The translations under genes were made by a program, and so were the position numbers. From assembly GCA_030837505.1 (NCBI GenBank), contig JAUPKJ010000101.1, positions 1-46,259 on the forward strand: 46,259 nucleotides of DNA. Reading direction: 5' to 3'. Positions 34,506-41,738 of this stretch are shown piece after piece. The first letter of the stretch is position 1, and each line of letters opens with the position of its first letter. The notes beneath the pieces were generated by a model that saw only the letters and a list, made by a program, of their open reading frames with translations, did not search any database and had not been told where the DNA came from. Origin of the DNA: Actinomycetota bacterium. GTDB lineage: Bacteria > Actinomycetota > Actinomycetes > Actinomycetales > Kineosporiaceae.

Positions 34506-35488
34506 CCGGTCTGCCGACCGCCCCTCCCGTGCGGGTCGCAGCCCTGGACTGCGGCACCCACTCCCTGAGGCTGCTCATAGCGGACGTCGATCCCGCGACC
34601 GGCACCCTGACGGACGTCGAACGCACCATGGAGATCGTGCGCCTGGGGGAGGGCGTCGACACCACGGGCCGTCTGTCGCCGGAGGCCCTCGAACGGACCC
34701 TGACAGTCACGGCCCGGTACGCCGAACGCTGTGGGGATCTGGGGGCCCAGCACGTACGTTTCGTCGCGACCTCCGCCACGCGCGACGCGGAGAACCGGGA
34801 GGAACTCGTGCGCGGGGTGCGGCACCTGCTCGGCGTCGACCCGGAGGTGATCTCCGGGGAGGAGGAGGCTGCGCTGTCCTTCGACGGTGCCACCAGCGAT
34901 TTGATCGCCAGGGGCGAGCTGGGACCGTTCCTCGTGGTGGACCTCGGCGGCGGGTCGACGGAACTGGTGCTCGGGGACGCCGTCCCGCGCGCCGTTTGTT
35001 CGATGCAGGTGGGCTGCGTACGCCTGACCGAACGGCATCTGGCCTCGGACCCACCGACCCCCGAACAGGTCCGGGCAGCCCTCGCCGACGCGGACAGGGC
35101 CCTGGACGCCGCCATGAGGATCGTCCCCTTTCAACAGGCCCGAACCCTGGTGGGCCTGTCGGGCACGGTGACGACGGCCACGGCCCTGGCCCTGGAACTG
35201 CCCCGCTACGACCCTGCGGCCATCCACGGTGCGCACGTGCCCGCAGAGCGGATGCGGCAGATTTGTCGGGACCTGTTGGCCATGACCCGGGCCGACCGGG
35301 TGGCCCTGCCCTGCCTGCACCCCGGACGGGTCGACGTCATAGCAGGCGGTGCCCTGCTGTGGGAACGGATCGTGGACCGGGTCCTGGCCGCCGGCGGTGT
35401 GGACCGCATCGTGACCAGCGAACGGGACATCCTCGACGGCCTGGCGCGGTCCCTGGCCCGTCCCCCGACCAGCCCACCGGCTCGGTGA
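34502..35488 (+). CDS. Ppx/GppA exopolyphosphatase family protein
   Basis: An ASKHA-fold phosphatase (328 aa) of the short actinobacterial Ppx type lacking the C-terminal HD domain of enterobacterial PPX. The phosphate-binding loops ALDCGTHSLRLLI and VVDLGGGSTELVLG are intact, as are ATSATRDAENREE, ISGEEEAALSF and GLSGTVTT. It hydrolyses polyphosphate or acts on pppGpp. Start GTG 34502 overlaps the DUF501 stop (GTGA). It closes the division/DUF501/ppx operon; the tRNA follows after 136 bp. Confidence 0.95.
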   Translation: MTGLPTAPPVRVAALDCGTHSLRLLIADVDPATGTLTDVERTMEIVRLGEGVDTTGRLSPEALERTLTVTARYAERCGDLGAQHVRFVATSATRDAENREELVRGVRHLLGVDPEVISGEEEAALSFDGATSDLIARGELGPFLVVDLGGGSTELVLGDAVPRAVCSMQVGCVRLTERHLASDPPTPEQVRAALADADRALDAAMRIVPFQQARTLVGLSGTVTTATALALELPRYDPAAIHGAHVPAERMRQICRDLLAMTRADRVALPCLHPGRVDVIAGGALLWERIVDRVLAAGGVDRIVTSERDILDGLARSLARPPTSPPAR

Positions 35489-35624
35489 CTTCCGGGGGCG
35501 GGTCCGTTCCTCGACGCAGTCACGTGGCGTGGGAGCAGGAGGTTCCGGGGCTCTGCCCGGCGGACGCGGGACGACGGCGGAGTGGAGCCAGCCGAACGGG
35601 GACAGATCGTCTAGCCTGAGCGAT

Positions 35625-35697
35625 GCCCCCGTAGCCCAACGGCAGAGGCAGACGCCTTAAAAGCGTTCGAGTGCGGGTTCGAGTCCCGTCGGGGGTA
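35625..35697 (+). tRNA. tRNA-Leu (anticodon UAA) with a short variable loop
   Basis: A 73-nt cloverleaf. The acceptor is GCCCCCG/CGGGGGT (one G-U pair), with discriminator A73 at 35697. The anticodon stem is GACGC/GCGTT around the loop CTTAAAA, giving anticodon TAA at 35658-35660. The T arm is GCGGG-TTCGAGT-CCCGT. The variable region is only five bases (35668-35672). Genomic CCA is not encoded (CCG follows A73). Leucine tRNAs normally have a long class-II variable arm, so isotype assignment from the anticodon alone carries some doubt. The position after ppx matches other actinobacterial genomes, where a tRNA-Leu is often found. Confidence 0.9.
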
Positions 35698-35806
35698 CCG
35701 ATCGCACCATCGCGCGAACCTCTGCCCTCTCGTCCGACGCGTCGCGGGGACACGAGACGGTCGCCGTCGATCGGCGCGTCTGGTCGACCCGCGGCAGGTG
35801 CAGGAG

Positions 35807-36403
35807 TCACTGCGGCGTTGCGGTTCCCGATGCCCGGCGTCGGACAAGGGGCAGGAAGATGTCGTCGACGATCTCCTCGATGACCTCCGTCGGTACGGCC
35901 TGCAGCGTTGTCAGTACCTCATGCCGGAAGAGGTCGAACGGAAGCGCGACGACCCGCGGAGTCAGCGCCGCCTCCTCGACCTCGCCGCGTGCGACCGCGC
36001 GCTCCAGCACCGTCTCCATCCGGGTTCGGCGCCCCTCCAGCTCCTGTGCGCGTAGTTGGGCGGGGCTCGTCCCCGCCTCGCGGTAGTACGACCCGAGCTG
36101 CACTGCTGCTGCCGCCATCAGATCGGCACTGGTCTGGTTGGCGAGGGTCATGGTCGCGATCAGATCACCGCGCAGCGACCCGGTGTCCGGCGGTTCGAAT
36201 GCGCTGCGTGCGCTCGCATGTGCGACCGCGGCCTTCACCAACTGCGCTCTGTCCGCCCAGCGACGATAGAGCACCGGCGTGCTGGTGTTGGCCCGTTCGG
36301 CCACACCGTCCAGCGTGAAGTCCGCATACCCGCGTTCGGACAGCTCCGCCCACGCGGCGTCCAGCAGCGCCAACTCCAGCGCCTCTCCTCGTCGCCTCCG
36401 CAT
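35807..36403 (-). CDS. TetR family regulator (divergent from ABM gene)
   Basis: A 198-aa repressor. The N-terminal helix-turn-helix is in ALLDAAWAELSERGYADFTL and VAERANTSTPVLYRRWADRAQLV. The C-terminal domain ends DDIFLPLVRRRASG. ATG 36403 has an ideal AGGAGGG site. Two palindromes with TAAGA/TCTTA ends (36413-36434 and 36455-36476) fill the gap to the divergent monooxygenase-like gene and are the likely autoregulatory operators. Confidence 0.94.
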   Translation of the reverse strand: MRRRRGEALELALLDAAWAELSERGYADFTLDGVAERANTSTPVLYRRWADRAQLVKAAVAHASARSAFEPPDTGSLRGDLIATMTLANQTSADLMAAAAVQLGSYYREAGTSPAQLRAQELEGRRTRMETVLERAVARGEVEEAALTPRVVALPFDLFRHEVLTTLQAVPTEVIEEIVDDIFLPLVRRRASGTATPQ

Positions 36404-36412
36404 GTTCCCTCC

Positions 36413-36434
36413 TAAGATGCCCTTGCGCATCTTA
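36413..36434. promoter_or_regulatory. TetR operator, site 1
   Basis: TAAGATGC and GCATCTTA form perfect 8-bp arms with a 6-bp spacer. The site begins 10 bp upstream of the tetR start codon, next to its ribosome site. Confidence 0.8.
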
Positions 36435-36454
36435 CGCGCTCGGTCTACTCTCTT

Positions 36455-36476
36455 TAAGAAGCCATACGGCATCTTA
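36455..36476. promoter_or_regulatory. TetR operator, site 2
   Basis: A second 22-bp palindrome, TAAGAAGCC and GGCATCTTA around CATAC-like bases, with the same ends as site 1. Centre-to-centre distance is 42 bp, four helical turns, so two dimers would bind the same face. It lies 39 bp before the ABM start. Confidence 0.8.
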
Positions 36477-36514
36477 CAGAGGGTGCGCAGAGGGCGTGCC
36501 GGTGGAGGGCGAGA

Positions 36515-36811
36515 ATGAGTGACACGACAGCGGCGGTGACGATCCTGATCGAGATTCACGCGAAGCACGGTCAGGAGCAGGACGCGAGGGACGGGCTGGT
36601 GACCGCGATCACCACCTCGGTCAAGCCAGGGTTCCTCGGCTCGGAGGTCTTCGAGGATCTCAACGACCCCTGTGCGTTCTACTCGGTCCAGAGCTGGGAG
36701 AACGCGGCCGCCTTCCGCGCGCACATGGCCGAGGCCGCCGAAGGCATGGCGGAGGCCACCTCGATGCTCCGCGACGCGCCGAGAACCTCGGTCCTGCGTC
36801 GGATCGCGTAG
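36515..36811 (+). CDS. Antibiotic biosynthesis monooxygenase (ABM) domain protein
   Basis: A 98-aa dimeric alpha+beta barrel protein. VTILIEIHAKHGQEQDARDGL, TSVKPGFLGSEVFEDLNDP and FYSVQSWENAAAFRAHMA are the usual ABM strands and helices. Members act as cofactor-free oxygenases, quinol monooxygenases or haem-degrading proteins; the residues do not decide. ATG 36515 follows GGAGGGCGAGA. It diverges from the TetR gene and is very likely its regulated target. A repeat-extended hairpin follows the gene. Confidence 0.88.
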   Translation: MSDTTAAVTILIEIHAKHGQEQDARDGLVTAITTSVKPGFLGSEVFEDLNDPCAFYSVQSWENAAAFRAHMAEAAEGMAEATSMLRDAPRTSVLRRIA

Positions 36812-36886
36812 GAACCACGCGTGGCGGCCTCGCGGGCTCTGGTTGCACTCCGATCGCATCATGGTGCGAACCGGCCACTCCTTGCT

Positions 36887-36952
36887 CCGGCCGCTGAACG
36901 GTCCGGCCGCTGAACGGTCCGGTGCTCTCCTGTGGACACCGGACCGTTCAGC
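36887..36952 (+). terminator. Terminator hairpin with a duplicated 5' arm
   Basis: GCTGAACGGTCCGGTG (36909-36924) pairs perfectly over 16 bp with 36937-36952, with a 12-nt loop. The 5' arm is preceded by an exact 16-bp tandem copy (CCGGCCGCTGAACGGT at 36887-36902 and 36903-36918), so either copy could pair with the single 3' arm. It lies 76 bp after the ABM stop. Confidence 0.75.
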
Positions 36953-37253
36953 CGGCGATTTCTTGGCCCTGAGCCAGGGACAGACTGTGTTCGTGGACCG
37001 CCGCGATCGCGCCGTTGATGTGCCGAGCAGTCCACCACACGGCCGAGCGATGCGTGTTCACCACTTCCCGCAGCGCCCGGGTGAGCAAATCCGCCTCAGG
37101 TCCCTCCTGCGTGCGTCGAACTTCCATCCGTACATGGGCCACGGTGAAGTCCCGGATCTGTTCGGCCTGCTCCACCTCGAACCAGCATCCGCCTCTCAGG
37201 CGTGGCAGACCGCGTCCCAGGGAACGTGACGTGGAGGACAGCAACGGCGGCAT
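36948..37253 (-). CDS. Possible small protein or gene remnant
   Basis: A 101-codon frame with coding-like third-position bias from about residue 22 on (WFEVEQAEQIRDFTVAHVRM, then ADLLTRALREVVNTHRSAVWW). I recognise no family. No good ribosome site precedes ATG 37253, and the first 20 residues look noncoding, so it may be a fragment of a larger lost gene. Its stop lies inside the terminator hairpin. Confidence 0.35.
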   Translation of the reverse strand: MPPLLSSTSRSLGRGLPRLRGGCWFEVEQAEQIRDFTVAHVRMEVRRTQEGPEADLLTRALREVVNTHRSAVWWTARHINGAIAAVHEHSLSLAQGQEIAG

Positions 37254-37451
37254 GAGGACTCCCGGGAGACTCGAAGCGGTCGGAGCCGTTCCGAGTGAAC
37301 AAAGAGCGAAAGAACGGCCACGATCGAGTCAACACTGCTGGTACCAGCACTGGAACGGACATTCGACTATTTAGTCCTGAAACCGTCCCGACTGGGACCC
37401 CTGGAGGGTCCCCGACCGAACCGCCGCGCCGGGGACGATCGGTGGGCGCGG
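37254..37451. other. Short gap with a KpnI-centred palindrome
   Basis: TGCTGGTACCAGCA (37336-37349) is a perfect 14-bp palindrome in a locally AT-richer stretch (about 37296-37390). It sits between two genes read leftwards and could be an operator for the small frame at 36948-37253. Nothing else is recognisable. Confidence 0.35.
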
Positions 37452-40025
37452 TCAACGCAGGGTGTAGGCGGCCAGAACGGTCTGATCGATCGCCGTGCCG
37501 TTCGAACCTGTGGCGACGAGCCGCAGGCCGACCCTGGTTCCGGCGGGGGCCCTCGGGTGGGTGAGAGTCACCCGGAAGGTGTTCGCGTCGACCCGACGGA
37601 CGCAGCCCGCCTCCACCCGGGGGCCCTCGGTCCCTCCAGCGGTCCCGCCCTCGGCCCAGCTCCAGACCCTCAGGGAATCCAACCCGCTCTGTTCGACACC
37701 GACGAGCCCACCGTCGACGTCGAACGAGACCACCGAACCGGCCCGGACCGTGCCCCGGCTGTCCACCGGGACTTTCGGATCGACACCGAGCATGGGGATG
37801 ATCTTCCCCGCCTGTGGATCGTCGGGATCGCCCCCCTCGTCCTCCGGTTCGAGGGGGAACGTCCAGACGGTGCTCACCTCGACGGCGGCCGTCCCCGATG
37901 TCGGGGGCTCCGTGGCGGTTGAGGGCCTGGCGACGTCGTAGGAGAGACGGTAGAGGTGCTCACCGTCCAGGGCCGACCCCCACACGCCGTCGCTCGTGCC
38001 CGAGCCCCTTTCCTCGCCCTCGGACGTGATCTGCCACGTGCCCTTCTCCTGCCGGCCGGGGGAGGAGGGGTGGCCCGCGCGGTCGGTCCAGTAGGACGTG
38101 AACCCGACGATGTACTTCCCGACCGATCGGACGACCCAGTCGTTGTTGTCGTCCATCAGGACCGAGGACCGCTGCACGGGCCCTCCCCATTCCTGGGTGG
38201 ACACCTGCCCGACCGGGAACTGCCGCGGTCTCACCGAGTACCAGGCCCCGCGTTCCCAGTCGGAGACACACCGGAAGACGCTGTCCTCCCACAGGAAGTC
38301 CGGTGTCACGTAGTCGGTACGGGTCGTTCCGAACTTGACGAACCGGTCGGTGTCGAACGCCACGCCCAGGGCGGACATCCGGACGTCCCGCCCCAGCGCC
38401 ACGTCGGGCTGGGGGTGGAAAACCTGCCGCACCCGGGCCAGTTGCGACGTCGGGTGGGTGACGTCGAGGTCGGCCGGTATCCGACCGACCACGTGCCTGC
38501 CCAGGTTGGCCCCGGGATGGTTCCACTGGTCAACGGTGATCCTCCCGTCGAGCGGCCCGGTGCCGACCACTGCCGCGAGCCCGGCCCCGTCCACGGGCGT
38601 CAGAGCCGGGATCGCCGGCGTGCCCTGCGGACGGAGCCTGCGATCCTCACCTGCGGCGGACCACAGGATCGCGCCTCGGGCACCCCGCGATCGCGCGGCG
38701 GCGAGCGCGTCGTCCCCCGAGACGAACCCCGCTGTGCCCCCGACCCGGGCCAGGGCCAGGGACCCGACCGGCAGGCGTGCGTCGGTGGCGTCGGAGGGGC
38801 CGGTGGTGTCGGAGGGGCCGACGGGCAGTAGCCGGACGGCGTTCGTGCCCTGGATGCTCTCGTCGGGGAGCAGTATGTCCAGGTCGAAGACTGTTCGGCC
38901 TCGGGCGTTCGACACGGTCAGGGCGGCGTCGGACCGACGGCGCGAGACCACCTGGGTGAAGGTGAGCCCCTCCTCGGCGACGGACGTGGCAGGGGTCAGG
39001 TAGACGTCGGTGCGCTCGTCGGCCACCACGTAGGAGGAGGCCGTCGCGAACTCTCGGCTCCAGGAGAACCCGTGCACGGATCCCCGATCGTGTGTTCTGC
39101 CGAGCCCTGCGACGTCGAGTCGGGCACGAACCGTCTCCCGCCCGTCGAGGACGAGGCTCAGTGGCGCCTGCTCCTCGCGGGGGAGGTCGGCGGAGGGGGT
39201 CTGGATCCGAACGCCTGTCCTGAGGAACTGAACGATTTCCTGCCGGTCGCCGTTCGTGGTGTAGATCTCCCCGTAGAAGATCCAGATCCCGGCCGCGAGG
39301 TGGAACCGCGCCACCCCGTCGGCATCGGGCTGGGTCGTCACGCACTGCGTGTAGTCCCCGCCGACCCTCAGGGCCGAGAAGTCCCAGAACTTTTTGGCCT
39401 GTCGGCCCTGTCGGTCGAGGAGCGTGACCTCGACGCTCCGGAGGGTCTCGCCCTTGGCGGTCCTCGCCGTTCCGTTCGAACTGGTGGCCAGGGGTTTCGA
39501 ACTGGTGGCCGAGGGTGGGAAGGCCGATCCGTCCGGAGAGGTGATGTGGCTGGGTCCGTCGGACAACGACGAGGCCCTTGCCCTCGCCGAGGGGCCCGTG
39601 ACCTCGAACGCCTCTCGGTCGAGTCCGTCCGGGGCACGGCCGGGGGACTCCTGTTCGGAGGGTGTGCGGAACGGGTGCACGTAGATCTTGTCCCCGATCC
39701 CGTGCACGGCTCCTGCCCAGGGTCCGTCCGTTCCGTCGAGTCTGACCCGCACCTTGCTTCCCCGGCCCGCCACCTCGACGGATTCCCCGGTCGGGAGGGT
39801 CACGCGGGAACCTCCGTGGGGCAACTGAGCCGGGTCGACCGTGGCGAACGCCTTTCCGGACCGGGGAGGTATCGTCCCGGTCGTACCGGCAGCCCCGGCC
39901 GGACAGGGCGGCGCGAGGAGTCCGCAGGCCAGAAGGGCCGTGGCCGCTACGAGGCACCAGACCCGGCTCCGAACCCGTGCCGGTGGGCGCAAAGGGGAAC
40001 GGACGTGTCCCCGGCAGTCATTCAT
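37452..40025 (-). CDS. Large secreted protein resembling the noncatalytic part of S8 peptidases
   Basis: An 857-aa protein from ATG 40025 (GGGGG five bases upstream; ATG 40043 adds six residues). A signal peptide is clear: basic start, hydrophobic VWCLVAATALLACGLLAPP, cleavage near AGA-AGT. FATVDPAQLPHGGSRVTLPTGESVEV resembles the start of large actinobacterial subtilisin-like proteins, and AILWSAAGEDRRL...AAVVGTGPLDGRITV looks like a PA-type insert. No Asp-His-Ser protease motifs are present, so it is not an active S8 protease. Later stretches (DYVTPDFLWEDSVFRCVSDW, WVVRSVGKYIVGFTSYW) suggest beta-rich domains. Standing alone on this strand; role unknown, perhaps a surface or substrate-binding relative. 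Confidence 0.75.
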   Translation of the reverse strand: MNDCRGHVRSPLRPPARVRSRVWCLVAATALLACGLLAPPCPAGAAGTTGTIPPRSGKAFATVDPAQLPHGGSRVTLPTGESVEVAGRGSKVRVRLDGTDGPWAGAVHGIGDKIYVHPFRTPSEQESPGRAPDGLDREAFEVTGPSARARASSLSDGPSHITSPDGSAFPPSATSSKPLATSSNGTARTAKGETLRSVEVTLLDRQGRQAKKFWDFSALRVGGDYTQCVTTQPDADGVARFHLAAGIWIFYGEIYTTNGDRQEIVQFLRTGVRIQTPSADLPREEQAPLSLVLDGRETVRARLDVAGLGRTHDRGSVHGFSWSREFATASSYVVADERTDVYLTPATSVAEEGLTFTQVVSRRRSDAALTVSNARGRTVFDLDILLPDESIQGTNAVRLLPVGPSDTTGPSDATDARLPVGSLALARVGGTAGFVSGDDALAAARSRGARGAILWSAAGEDRRLRPQGTPAIPALTPVDGAGLAAVVGTGPLDGRITVDQWNHPGANLGRHVVGRIPADLDVTHPTSQLARVRQVFHPQPDVALGRDVRMSALGVAFDTDRFVKFGTTRTDYVTPDFLWEDSVFRCVSDWERGAWYSVRPRQFPVGQVSTQEWGGPVQRSSVLMDDNNDWVVRSVGKYIVGFTSYWTDRAGHPSSPGRQEKGTWQITSEGEERGSGTSDGVWGSALDGEHLYRLSYDVARPSTATEPPTSGTAAVEVSTVWTFPLEPEDEGGDPDDPQAGKIIPMLGVDPKVPVDSRGTVRAGSVVSFDVDGGLVGVEQSGLDSLRVWSWAEGGTAGGTEGPRVEAGCVRRVDANTFRVTLTHPRAPAGTRVGLRLVATGSNGTAIDQTVLAAYTLR

Positions 40026-40325
40026 GTGAACCCCCGAAGCCATCGAAGATCATGAACGCCGGATGTCGGCGATGCAAAGCAATCAGTAAATCGGAAAGTG
40101 CGAGATATGTATAATCTATGTTTTTGTCGGCATCGAGCGTATTATGCCCGTCTTTCGTCCTGCTCCCGCCCTGTCGGGACCTTCTCCCGACGCTCTCCCG
40201 GTCCCGACCCCGGCCACGGCCACGGCGTCCCCCAGTCACTGCGTCCCCGGACTGCCGCGGGCCGAAGCCCCCACGAGCGGACCCTCTAAGCTGAAAGATC
40301 TTCTGGGATGTGGGAGGCGAGGGGT
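40026..40325. other. 300-bp divergent gap with AT-rich promoter region
   Basis: Positions about 40060-40150 are the most AT-rich stretch of the window and contain TATAAT (40110-40115, plus strand) and ATTATAC-like sequence on the minus strand. It probably drives the large secreted protein and/or the Zur-like gene. No spaced -35/-10 pair is fully convincing and no Zur box of the known TGAAAATGATTTTCA type is seen. Confidence 0.45.
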
Positions 40326-40802
40326 ATGAGCGAGCCGGTCGAGAGTTCTTCGGTCGAGGTGGGGGCTCGTCGGACTCGGCAGCGAACCGAAGTGATCGCG
40401 CTGTTGGAGGAGACCCGTGAGTTCAGCACGGCCCAGCAACTGCATGCCCGGCTGCGCGAGCGCGGGTCCAGGATCGGCCTGGCCACGGTGTACCGCACGC
40501 TGAGGCTGCTGACGGACTCCGGCGAGATCGGGGCGCTGCGGCTGGACTCGGGCGAGCAGCTCTTCCGCCGGTGCGATTCTGCCCGGCGGCATCACCACCA
40601 CCTGGTCTGCCGGTCCTGCGGACACACCGTGGAGATCCACGGGCCCGCAGTGGAATCCTGGATGCTCCAGGTGGCCGAGGACAACGGTTTTCGTGACATC
40701 AGCCATGTCCTGGAGGTCTTCGGGTGCTGCGCACGCTGCGCCGAGGGGGCCGATTCGCCGTCCGGTCCGACGGACGACGCCGGTTCCTCACCCGCCTGCT
40801 GA
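40326..40802 (+). CDS. Fur family regulator, probably Zur
   Basis: A 158-aa metalloregulator. The winged helix is in RTRQRTEVIALLEE...STAQQLHARL...IGLATVYRTLRLL. The metal region has H89-H92 and C95-x-x-C98 in RRHHHHLVCRSCGH, and a second cysteine set near C134, C135 and C138 (GCCARC) for the structural zinc. The short EIHG spacing is typical of Zur rather than Fur. ATG 40326 follows GGAGGCGAGGGG; ATG 40308 is possible. The last 15 bp overlap the convergent TetR gene. No ZnuABC or FurA partner is adjacent. Confidence 0.9.
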   Translation: MSEPVESSSVEVGARRTRQRTEVIALLEETREFSTAQQLHARLRERGSRIGLATVYRTLRLLTDSGEIGALRLDSGEQLFRRCDSARRHHHHLVCRSCGHTVEIHGPAVESWMLQVAEDNGFRDISHVLEVFGCCARCAEGADSPSGPTDDAGSSPAC

Positions 40803-41483
40803 CTCGTCGACCGGCTCGACTGTTTCAACCGGCTCGACTGTTTCAACCGGCTCGACCGGTTCGACCAACATGCTCAGCAGCTTTCCCATCAGTTCCCGGG
40901 GCACCGTTCCCTCCATGGGAGCCTGCTCGATGAACAGCCCGTTGGCGAGCGCGAGCACCGAGACGACCACGTGGTCGACGGGAAGGAGGCAGCGGGCTCC
41001 TCTGCGAGCCGTCTCCTTCCGGATGAAATCGGCTATGTGCCGGTGGATCACGGTCCGGACGGCGGTGTAGCGGCGGCGTGCCTCCGGTTCGCGTACTGCT
41101 CTGCCCCAGAACTCCAGGAACAGGATCTGCCAGTCCGAGTCCGTGGTGAGGGCGTCGTACAGGGCATCACCCAGGGCCTCTATCTGCTCGGCAGCAGTTC
41201 CTTTTACGGGTACGTCCAGGGCCAGAAGGGTCTTGATCCGGTCCATGACCCGCTCTTCCAACAATGCGAAGAACAAATCGTTCTTGTTCTTGAAACGGGA
41301 GTAGACAGCTCCTTTGGTGAATCCGGCGGCGGCTGCCACCTCGTCGAGGCTGGCGCCCTCGACGCCTTTTCGGGCCCAGGTGTGCAGCGCTGCATCCAGG
41401 ATCCGTGAGCGGACCTGGGCAGGGGGGACTCGGTTCGTAGGGCTTCGTTGACTCTCCGTGTCCGGTTGTCCGGGAAAGTTCAC
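40788..41483 (-). CDS. TetR family regulator of the adjacent exporter
   Basis: A 231-aa repressor. The helix-turn-helix is RSRILDAALHTWARKGVEGASLDEVAAAAGFTKGAVYSRFKNKNDLF. The C-terminal domain has LFLEFWGRAVREPEARRRY, typical of TetR_C. Start GTG 41483 follows GGAGCGG. The final residues are a Val-Glu-Pro-Val/Thr repeat (three 18-bp units at 40811-40864) absent from ordinary TetR proteins. Divergent from the DHA2 exporter; a palindrome over that gene's -10 element (41574-41591) is the obvious operator candidate. Confidence 0.93.
   Translation of the reverse strand: MNFPGQPDTESQRSPTNRVPPAQVRSRILDAALHTWARKGVEGASLDEVAAAAGFTKGAVYSRFKNKNDLFFALLEERVMDRIKTLLALDVPVKGTAAEQIEALGDALYDALTTDSDWQILFLEFWGRAVREPEARRRYTAVRTVIHRHIADFIRKETARRGARCLLPVDHVVVSVLALANGLFIEQAPMEGTVPRELMGKLLSMLVEPVEPVETVEPVETVEPVDESAGG
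40811..40864 (-). repeat. Three 18-bp units at the 3' end of the TetR gene
   Basis: CCGGCTCGACTGTTTCAA occurs at 40811-40828 and 40829-40846, with a diverged copy at 40847-40864. In frame they encode VETVEP-type repeats just before the stop. Confidence 0.88.
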
Positions 41484-41551
41484 ATTCCGCTCCGTCCCGA
41501 CTTTATTCGTTCTTTATAACAGGGCTGTCACGCAGGTCTGGCTTCTACCGA

Positions 41552-41591
41552 TTGACACAGAAGGGGGCGAATTCGATACTGTGCGGTATCG
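41552..41591 (+). promoter_or_regulatory. Sigma-70-type promoter with overlapping operator for the exporter
   Basis: TTGACA (41552-41557), a 17-bp spacer and GATACT (41575-41580) make a near-consensus housekeeping promoter reading into the exporter gene. A perfect inverted repeat CGATAC-N6-GTATCG (41574-41591) covers the -10 box and start point. This is the best promoter in the window and a natural target for the divergent TetR protein. Confidence 0.8.
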
Positions 41592-41738
41592 GGTTCTCGT
41601 TCGGTTCTCATCGTCGCCCTGCCGGTGTCCTGCGTACGACGAACCCCGTCCGGGCTCCGACGGCCCCGGGGAGGCGGAGTGCTCGACGACACAGAGCATG
41701 GTTCGGTGCCGTCCGGACCGGGGGGAAGGACAACCACC

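Noticed and set aside
35625-35697. tRNA-associated integrated element
   Set aside because: No integrase and no duplicated tRNA 3' end is seen downstream; the flanking genes are ordinary regulators.
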